A stretch of 13,167 nt of DNA, taken from an uncultured Azospirillum sp. (GTDB lineage Bacteria > Pseudomonadota > Alphaproteobacteria > RF32 > CAG-239). The notes under the pieces are model-generated. The model saw only the letters and a program-made list of their open reading frames with translations, made no database searches and had not been told where the DNA came from. Shown here in pieces: positions 6,530 to 11,710 of the stretch (its first letter is position 1; each line of letters begins with the position of its first letter). A program made the translations under genes and the position numbers. Where the stretch lies: NCBI GenBank assembly GCA_900542055.1, contig UQMA01000036.1:1-13167 (forward strand), written 5' to 3'.

Positions 6530-7510
6530 TTAAAGTCTGATGACTAATCCGCCCCATGTAAAGCCTGCTCCCATGGAACTTATAGCCACAACATCACCTT
6601 TTTTAACTTTTTTCTGTTCAACAGCTTCTGCCAAAGCCAACGGAATCGATGCGGCTGAAGTATTTCCGTGATGATCAACGGTTACAATAACTTTAGATTC
6701 GTCCAATTCAAGCTTTTTAGCAACAGAATCGATAATACGCAAATTTGCCTGATGCGGAATATACCAATCCACATCTTGAAGAGTTAAACCGGCAAGTTTT
6801 AAACTTTCTTCCACACCTTGTACTAAGCTGGGAATGGCAATTTTAAACACTTCTTTGCCATCCATGTGGATAAATCCTGATTTTTGGTTCAGCGATACAC
6901 CGCTGTCTGAACAGAGTTTGTCATAATGAGCCACATCGGCATAAATTTTAGTTGCTAAAATACCGCTATCTGAATTTTTACCTTCACTCTCAGCAGCTTT
7001 CAAAACTACGGCTCCGGCTCCGTCGCCAAACAATACACATGTGTTGCGGTCTGACCAATCAACAATTTTCGATAATGTTTCAGCACCGATAACCAGTGCA
7101 TTTTTAATCTGCCCCAAACGAATCATATTATCAGCGACTTGAGTGGCATAAACAAACCCTGAGCAAGCGGCATTAACATCCATAGCAGCCACTCCTGAGC
7201 GAACACCCAAAACCTTACCTACTTTGGCTGCTGTTGCAGGGAAAGTGTTATCCGGCGTAATTGTAGCAACAATTATAAAATCGATTTCTTCAGCGCTTAT
7301 GCCGGCATTTGCAATTGCCATCTGAGCCGCTTTGATACAAAAATCAGAAGTATATTCATTTTCTGCTGCCACGTGACGACTTCTGATACCCGTACGGGTA
7401 CTAATCCATTCATCACTGGTTTCAACCATTTTTGACAAATCGTCATTAGTTAAGATTTTGGTCGGAAGACTGTATCCCGTACCAATCAGCTGCGATCTTA
7501 TTTGGCTCAT
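6530..7510 (-). CDS. fabH: 3-oxoacyl-[acyl-carrier-protein] synthase III
   Basis: Catalyses the first condensation of type II fatty-acid synthesis, joining acetyl-CoA (or another short acyl-CoA) to malonyl-ACP. The catalytic triad is visible: C116 in AACSGFVYA, H253 in WYIPHQANLRI and N283 in HHGNTSAAS. The N-terminal SDEWISTRTGIRSRH and C-terminal GAGFTWGGLVIRL are also family hallmarks. The 326-residue length is normal. The start overlaps the plsX stop as ATGA (7507-7510), so translation of the two enzymes is coupled. PlsX and FabH share the acyl-ACP pool, which fits the tight pairing. Confidence 0.97.
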   Translation of the reverse strand: MSQIRSQLIGTGYSLPTKILTNDDLSKMVETSDEWISTRTGIRSRHVAAENEYTSDFCIKAAQMAIANAGISAEEIDFIIVATITPDNTFPATAAKVGKVLGVRSGVAAMDVNAACSGFVYATQVADNMIRLGQIKNALVIGAETLSKIVDWSDRNTCVLFGDGAGAVVLKAAESEGKNSDSGILATKIYADVAHYDKLCSDSGVSLNQKSGFIHMDGKEVFKIAIPSLVQGVEESLKLAGLTLQDVDWYIPHQANLRIIDSVAKKLELDESKVIVTVDHHGNTSAASIPLALAEAVEQKKVKKGDVVAISSMGAGFTWGGLVIRL

Positions 7511-8562
7511 AAGTAATATCCTTCGTAAATACTTTCTTGATTGAGCTCATCCAAATCTACTTTTTCAACTTCCTGACGAATAGTAGCCACGAAGTTTTGA
7601 CGAACTAATTTAGCTGCATTTTCAACAGCCACCGCATAACCGACACCATCTGTGCCGCCATGGCTTTTAACGCTCAATCCATTTAATCCAATCAGCATTG
7701 CGCCATTGTATGCCCGCGGATCCATATTTTTCTTAATCTTTCGAATAACGCCCAACATAAACGGAAGGCCTAATTTTGCCAACAGAGAATGTTTTATGGC
7801 ACGCTTTATCAAGCGAACGACCAAACGAGCTGTGCCTTCCGTTGCTTTAAGAGCAACATTTCCGGTGAACCCATCGGCTACAACAACATCTGCGGCTCCG
7901 TTAGATATCTCGTGCGGTTCAATATAACCGGTGCAATTTATATCCAACTGAGGATTTTTCAAAATTTTGAGGGCATGGCGAATCTCTTCTTTGCCTTTCA
8001 TCTCCTCCGCCCCGATATTTAATAAAGCGACACGGGGAGTTTCAATATCCAAGGCGTGTTTAGCAAACACATTACCCATAATTGCAAATTCAGCCAAATT
8101 AATGGCATCACATTCGGTATTAGCGCCGAGATCCAGCATTACATATTTGCCATCTAAATGCGGCATAATGGTGCAAATTGCAGGACGATGGATACCTTTT
8201 ATGGTTTTTAAAACCATTTTTGAAATAGCCATCAAAGCTCCGGTATTTCCGGCTGAAACAACAGCTTCAGCGCGTCCCGAACGAACTGCATCTATTGCCA
8301 TATACATACTTGTGTTGCGGTTGCGAATAACCTGAGAAGGTTTATCTTCGTTTTTAACACGTTCGGCAGTATGGATAACTTTAGATACTTTTGCTACTTT
8401 GGGGTATTGCTGCAAAAGCGGCATAATCTGCGCTTCATCGCCAAACAGCAAAAAACGCAAATCGGGATTGCGCTTTGTAGCAATATTTATCCCCTCTATT
8501 ACGACTCGAGGGGAATTATCTCCCCCCATCGCATCAACTGATATAACCAGATTATCAGACAA
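7507..8562 (-). CDS. plsX: Phosphate acyltransferase PlsX
   Basis: Converts acyl-ACP and inorganic phosphate to acyl-phosphate, the donor used by PlsY to begin phosphatidic acid synthesis; it is a soluble, membrane-associated enzyme. The 351 residues start with ISVDAMGGDNSP (residues 7-18), then AEAVVSAGNTGALMA (98-112), VMLDLGANTECDAINLAEFA (141-160), and DGFTGNVALKATEG, all conserved PlsX blocks. It begins 24 bases after the rpmF stop and overlaps fabH by four bases. The order rpmF-plsX-fabH is shared with many Proteobacteria and links ribosome and membrane production in one transcript. Confidence 0.97.
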   Translation of the reverse strand: MSDNLVISVDAMGGDNSPRVVIEGINIATKRNPDLRFLLFGDEAQIMPLLQQYPKVAKVSKVIHTAERVKNEDKPSQVIRNRNTSMYMAIDAVRSGRAEAVVSAGNTGALMAISKMVLKTIKGIHRPAICTIMPHLDGKYVMLDLGANTECDAINLAEFAIMGNVFAKHALDIETPRVALLNIGAEEMKGKEEIRHALKILKNPQLDINCTGYIEPHEISNGAADVVVADGFTGNVALKATEGTARLVVRLIKRAIKHSLLAKLGLPFMLGVIRKIKKNMDPRAYNGAMLIGLNGLSVKSHGGTDGVGYAVAVENAAKLVRQNFVATIRQEVEKVDLDELNQESIYEGYYL

Positions 8563-8586
8563 GTTTAAACTCCGTCTTGGTTACTT

Positions 8587-8772
8587 TTATTCTGCTGCTT
8601 TTTTTGCAACAACTTCACGTTTATCGTATTGTCCGCATGAAGGGCAAACGTTGTGAGGTCTTTTTAACTCACCGCAGTTAGGGCACTCATGATAAGAGTT
8701 TGCACCTAAAGCATCGTGAGAACGGCGCATATTGCGACGTGATTTTGAAGTTTTATGTTTTGGTGTTGCCAT
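8587..8772 (-). CDS. rpmF: 50S ribosomal protein L32
   Basis: A 61-residue basic ribosomal protein. The N-terminus MATPKHKTSKSRRNMRRSHD is nearly invariant for L32. The zinc-binding form is present: C30, C33, C43 and C46 in CPNC and CPSC, so this is not a cysteine-free paralogue. The tail is Lys/Ala-rich. The gene follows yceD on the same strand after 152 bp and precedes plsX by 24 bp. Its upstream ribosome site is weak (GAAAAG). Confidence 0.97.
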   Translation of the reverse strand: MATPKHKTSKSRRNMRRSHDALGANSYHECPNCGELKRPHNVCPSCGQYDKREVVAKKAAE

Positions 8773-8824
8773 TTTCTTATTCTTTTCAAAAAATCATTGT
8801 TATCACGAAAATTTTCAGTTTGAA

Positions 8825-8853
8825 GTAATAAAACATTTTTTAACAAAATGCAA
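8825..8853 (-). promoter_or_regulatory. Possible promoter for rpmF-plsX-fabH
   Basis: On the minus strand, a TTGCAT box (plus-strand 8848-8853) and a TATTAC box (8825-8830) are separated by exactly 17 bp, each matching four of six bases of the sigma-70 consensus. They lie about 55-80 bp upstream of the rpmF start, in the 152-bp gap after yceD. The DNA here is AT-rich, so a chance match is possible. Confidence 0.35.
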
Positions 8854-8924
8854 CCTATTTTCTACAAATCTGAAAGGGTTAAGTGTCTTTTAACCAAAAA
8901 AAAAACATTTTGCAAGCATAATTT

Positions 8925-9440
8925 TCACTTCTTCAATTTTGCCAGCACTGCAAATGGATTTTCATCTCTCTGTTTTTCATCAAACTCGGCTTTGAACACG
9001 AACTCCTCCCCCTTTTTCCGAGGATAGTCATCAAGTCTCAGAGCCAACTGTTCAATTGCTATATCTCCGAGATCTATTTTTCCTCCGATGACAATTTCGG
9101 GCATATCCTTATCCCAATCATCTCCTTCTTCTTTTTGACTGTCAAGAGTTGCTTTTGTGTCATAAAGAGTCGTAAAATCAAAATCATAAACAGAAACAAA
9201 ATTTTCAAGCGATATAACGCTTTGCAACACGACTTCTGCTTTTATATGCCCGCAAACCGTCAATATTGAGGTTTGATGATCCGACTTAACCTTAAAATCG
9301 GCAGTAAAAGCTTTGACTTCCGGCACTTGCAAAACAGCCGATAAAAAAGTTAATTCGGCTGCCGAAGCCGTCATATGATAATGCTGTTCGGATAATGGCA
9401 AATCAGCCACAATTAACGGATGTGAAAATTCTTTTTGCAT
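8925..9440 (-). CDS. yceD: YceD/DUF177 family protein
   Basis: A 171-residue protein of the DUF177 family, members of which are needed for normal 23S rRNA accumulation in bacteria and plastids. The C-terminal half shows the alphaproteobacterial pattern: GKIDLGDIAIEQLALRLDDY, then PRKKGEEF and NPFAVLAKLKK at the end. The central cysteine usual before the LEP-like motif is Ser here (VLQSVISLENF). The frame stays open upstream to 9695, but that extension lies antisense to bamE and lacks family similarity. The ATG at 9438-9440 has a strong ribosome site AGGGAAA (plus-strand 9447-9453) six bases upstream, which decides the start. It is divergent from bamE across 61 bp and upstream of rpmF, its standard neighbour. 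Confidence 0.9.
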   Translation of the reverse strand: MQKEFSHPLIVADLPLSEQHYHMTASAAELTFLSAVLQVPEVKAFTADFKVKSDHQTSILTVCGHIKAEVVLQSVISLENFVSVYDFDFTTLYDTKATLDSQKEEGDDWDKDMPEIVIGGKIDLGDIAIEQLALRLDDYPRKKGEEFVFKAEFDEKQRDENPFAVLAKLKK

Positions 9441-9501
9441 AAATATTTTCCCTGTGTTATAAAATTTGAAATTAACGCCAATATGATGAGGATAAACAAC
9501 T

Positions 9502-9963
9502 ATGTCAATACACAAAATGTTTTTATTAAGTGTGGGACTTTTTCTGACTGCATGCAATAGCGATACATTTATCAGCCATACCGGCAATATGCCGGCTGAA
9601 GACAGAGTTGCTATGGTGTTTAAAGGACAAAGCAAAAATGATGTTTTAGAAGTGTTGGGCTCGCCGTCAACCGTTGTTCCTCTTGATAACGACACGTGGG
9701 TTTATATGTCTTCCGAAATTGAACAAATTGCCTTTATGGCTCCTAAAGAGATAAGCCGAGAATTATTGGTAGTAAAATTTGACAACGAAGGCAAAGTAGC
9801 AAAAATAGAAAAACTAAACAAACAGCATGGAGAACAATTGGAAATTGCCGAGGAAGAAACTCAAAATCAAGAGCAAGAACAAGGCTTTTTCCGCAAATAT
9901 TTCGGCGGTGTCGGTCAGTATTTGCCCTTTGGAAACAGTAAAGGCAATGATATGAACCCCTAA
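9502..9963 (+). CDS. bamE: Outer-membrane assembly lipoprotein BamE (SmpA/OmlA)
   Basis: A lipoprotein of the BAM complex, which inserts beta-barrel proteins into the outer membrane. The signal peptide MSIHKMFLLSVGLFLTAC has a clear lipobox LTAC, with lipidation at C18. The mature core includes VAMVFKGQSKNDVLEVLG followed by SPSTVVPLDNDTWVYMS, the SmpA/OmlA fold. After residue 105 comes a Glu/Gln-rich stretch and a Gly/Phe-rich tail, an extension common in alphaproteobacterial versions. The start has GAGG at 9488-9491. Divergent placement beside yceD-rpmF is typical of the class. A strong hairpin terminator follows 21 bp after the stop. Confidence 0.92.
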   Translation: MSIHKMFLLSVGLFLTACNSDTFISHTGNMPAEDRVAMVFKGQSKNDVLEVLGSPSTVVPLDNDTWVYMSSEIEQIAFMAPKEISRELLVVKFDNEGKVAKIEKLNKQHGEQLEIAEEETQNQEQEQGFFRKYFGGVGQYLPFGNSKGNDMNP

Positions 9964-9984
9964 CCTTCATAATATTTTCCACAT

Positions 9985-10017
9985 AAGAACCCCACGAAAA
10001 ACGTGGGGTTCTTTATA
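9985..10017 (+). terminator. Intrinsic terminator after bamE
   Basis: A perfect 12-bp stem, AAGAACCCCACG (9985-9996) and its complement (10002-10013), encloses a five-A loop and is followed by TTATATT. The stem is GC-rich in the middle and strong for this AT-rich genome. It ends the bamE transcript. Confidence 0.9.
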
Positions 10018-10020
10018 TTG

Positions 10021-10047
10021 TGATATTTTATGATCAATAAAATATCA
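10021..10047. repeat. 27-bp AT-rich palindrome
   Basis: An 11-bp perfect inverted repeat, TGATATTTTAT (10021-10031) and ATAAAATATCA (10037-10047), surrounds a GATCA spacer. It starts seven bases after the stem of the bamE terminator. It has no GC core and no T-tract, so it is unlikely to be a second terminator. An operator site or the edge of a small inserted element are possible readings. Confidence 0.7.
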
Positions 10048-10112
10048 GGAAGAAGTACTACTTTATTTTAAGGGAGGCAATTCATAGGAATAATAAGCCC
10101 ATAGAAATAGCC

Positions 10113-10315
10113 ATGACCGATAAAGAAACCCTACCCTTAAAAGCCGCACGCAAATTAAATATGTGGATATCCCATATAAAAACAGCAACTGGGAAATCAA
10201 GCTCAATCAGTTAGTCCAAGCCAATAACCGAAAATTTAAAAAGCTTTTGCATGATGTAGTTAAACGGTTGCCAGCTATGCCGGATAGACAGGGGTTTTAC
10301 CCTTTGTTAAAGTAA
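10113..10315 (+). pseudogene. Small gene broken by an apparent one-base deletion
   Basis: From the ATG at 10113 one frame reads MTDKETLPLKAARKL and then soon reaches a TAG at 10212-10214. The frame one base back is open from about 10123 and reads KYVDIPYKNSNWEIKLNQL and so on to PDRQGFYPLLK and a TAA at 10313-10315. Adding a single A to the three-A run at 10157-10159 joins the two into one 67-residue basic protein. The protein is not recognised. No standard -1 slippery heptamer is in place, so a true or sequencing deletion is more likely than programmed frameshifting. A strong-looking AGGGAGG near 10070-10077 is too far upstream to serve this ATG. This is the only gene-like content in the 340-bp gap after the bamE terminator. 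Confidence 0.5.
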
Positions 10316-10343
10316 AAATGCAAAATTTTGCAATAACTTTAAC
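10306..10343. repeat. Nested inverted repeats before the 254-residue gene
   Basis: An outer pair of 8-bp arms, GTTAAAGT (10306-10313) and ACTTTAAC (10336-10343), surrounds a perfect 14-bp palindrome TGCAAAATTTTGCA (10319-10332). The outer left arm overlaps the stop of the broken gene and the right arm ends one base before the AAGGAG ribosome site (10344-10349) of the next gene. The position suits an operator or an RNA structure next to the ribosome site; it could also end the upstream transcript, although no T-tract follows. Confidence 0.65.
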
Positions 10344-10358
10344 AAGGAGTAAAAAGAA

Positions 10359-11123
10359 ATGGATATGTATCCGAAATATATCTCGCCGTTCGGGTATCAA
10401 ACAAATAACGGCAAAATAGACAGCTATGGCGTTGACCATAGCGGTTTTACTACCAGAGATGAACTAGAATATCAATTTGCACGGGACAAAAGAGAACAAG
10501 ACTTAATGAAGCAATATAACGCTCAAGGCATCACCAAAAACTTTCCGCAATACGGCACCAACTTTTGGGGCAATTCCGCCAATAACTATGGTTTTGGAAA
10601 TTCTAATATTTCTGCTAATATTGAGAATATGCAAAATAACCCAGCTCCAATACCAGTGGCAACCGCAATACCGCAACAACAGGTACCAAACAATATACAA
10701 CCGCAAAATACTTTAGCTAATGTATACGATATTTATAAGGATAAAGGGGTATTGGATTTGGGTATGCAATATGCGGAACCATCAGTTAAGACGGCTATGA
10801 AAGCAGCAGATTGGCTTTCCTCGATGCCAATATCAGATGTTAATAAACATCAATATGTAAGTTGTGTTGGAGCAACGGGAGGATCATTAGCTGCAGTTGA
10901 AACTTTAGCAGGAGGCATATATAAGGAATATGCAGATTATAATAAAAAAATGAATGATAAAGACTTATTAAAAAAATACGGTGGCAAATGGGGAGTTATT
11001 AGTGACGGAATTAAGGATTTAGGTAACGATATTACAGGTGCTTGGAAAGGATACTGGGCGGATAATCCTCAAGCATGTGAAGAATTGTTACCCCTACAAT
11101 ATAGAAATAAAAGATATTGGTAA
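10359..11123 (+). CDS. Orphan protein with polar linker and Gly-rich C-terminal domain
   Basis: A 254-residue protein that is not recognised. Three parts are visible. Residues 1-65 are Tyr/Gly-rich with a charged helix (TTRDELEYQFARDKREQDL, 31-49). Residues 66-118 are rich in Asn, Gln and Pro (NISANIENMQNNPAPIP, PQQQVPNNIQPQN) and look disordered. Residues 119-254 look folded, with HQYVSCVGATGGSLAAVETL (164-183), a charged helix, a KYGGKWG turn and GYWADNPQAC (231-240). There is no signal peptide or membrane anchor. The start is firm: AAGGAG sits nine bases upstream. It stands in an accessory stretch behind a broken gene and is closed by a strong terminator. A virion, surface or effector protein are possible guesses, none shown. 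Confidence 0.75.
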   Translation: MDMYPKYISPFGYQTNNGKIDSYGVDHSGFTTRDELEYQFARDKREQDLMKQYNAQGITKNFPQYGTNFWGNSANNYGFGNSNISANIENMQNNPAPIPVATAIPQQQVPNNIQPQNTLANVYDIYKDKGVLDLGMQYAEPSVKTAMKAADWLSSMPISDVNKHQYVSCVGATGGSLAAVETLAGGIYKEYADYNKKMNDKDLLKKYGGKWGVISDGIKDLGNDITGAWKGYWADNPQACEELLPLQYRNKRYW

Positions 11124-11125
11124 GC

Positions 11126-11154
11126 ATAAGAGCCGATTGACAATCGGCTCTTAT
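11126..11154 (+). terminator. Intrinsic terminator after the 254-residue gene
   Basis: A perfect 13-bp stem, ATAAGAGCCGATT (11126-11138) with its complement (11142-11154), closes on a three-base GAC loop and is followed by TATTAT-type sequence. It begins two bases after the stop codon. The symmetric flanks (AATAA-like and TTATT) would let it work from either side, but no minus-strand gene arrives from the right. Confidence 0.85.
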
Positions 11155-11189
11155 TATTATAACTTAAGGCAAGTTGAAAGCAAGATAAG

Positions 11190-11648
11190 ATGATAAAAAA
11201 TAAGAAATCAAAATATATTAAAAGCTGTCTACTGGTTGTATCAACATTACCTTTTTTGTTATTCTATAGCGTTTTTTTATATTTTATTCCGGCTTTGTAT
11301 GTAAGTTTTGTTGTTCCTTATTTAATTTGGAGAATTTGGGCTGGTAAAGATAATCAAAGAACACGGAAATATTCGTTAATTTGGAAAATTCCACTTATCA
11401 TTTTTTTAGCAATAGCTATGTTTCATATAGAAATAGTTTTGATTTTTATCTTTGCAACAGAAATACCATTGATTGGAAAGATTATAATATTTGTCTTTTT
11501 GCTATTTTTATTGCGTTGCTTAACCTATGCAATAATGATTTTTATCTGGCAACCCAATATTTTGAAATCATATTATAAGGTATGGGGTTATGTTGGAGTA
11601 ATATTATACTGTATTGCAAATTCATATTTTATATATTCTATATTGTAA
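11190..11648 (+). CDS. Small AT-rich membrane protein of unknown function
   Basis: A 152-residue, Ile/Phe/Leu-rich protein with a short basic N-terminus (MIKNKKSKYIK) and hydrophobic stretches near 13-48, 66-90, 95-120 and 131-151, giving four or five helices with the N-terminus inside by the positive-inside rule. A basic loop (GKDNQRTRKY, 52-61) separates the first two. No family motif is visible. The coding DNA is more AT-rich than its neighbours, as expected for such hydrophobic residues but also seen in transferred genes. The ribosome site is poor, and a terminator separates it from the gene before. The stop lies close to the junction with foreign DNA, so whatever followed it in the genome is lost. 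Confidence 0.65.
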   Translation: MIKNKKSKYIKSCLLVVSTLPFLLFYSVFLYFIPALYVSFVVPYLIWRIWAGKDNQRTRKYSLIWKIPLIIFLAIAMFHIEIVLIFIFATEIPLIGKIIIFVFLLFLLRCLTYAIMIFIWQPNILKSYYKVWGYVGVILYCIANSYFIYSIL

Positions 11649-11664
11649 ATATATGATTTTCAGG

Positions 11665-11701
11665 TTATCTCATGGGCAGGAGATGCTGCACCATGAGATA
11701 A
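11665..11701 (-). terminator. Hairpin downstream of the susD-like gene
   Basis: An 11-bp perfect stem, TTATCTCATGG (11665-11675) with CCATGAGATAA (11691-11701), contains an inner GCAG/CTGC pairing. It sits 9 bp beyond the susD-like stop in the minus direction. The T-tract expected beyond the stem is weak (CCTGAAAATC), perhaps because the junction cuts in here. Its position shows that the Bacteroidales-type DNA reaches at least to 11665. Confidence 0.7.
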
Positions 11702-11710
11702 GCCATATTG

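Noticed and set aside
7652..8335. Plus-strand open frames of 77-122 residues inside plsX
   Set aside because: They are antisense to a well-conserved enzyme and show low-complexity, non-family sequence.
9441..9695. 85-residue N-terminal extension of the yceD frame
   Set aside because: It lies antisense to bamE, has no DUF177 similarity, and the ATG at 9440 has a strong ribosome site.
10176..10184. Programmed -1 frameshift in the broken small gene
   Set aside because: The shift direction fits, but the local A run gives only AAA then ACA in the zero frame, not an X XXY YYZ heptamer, and no downstream stimulatory structure is evident.
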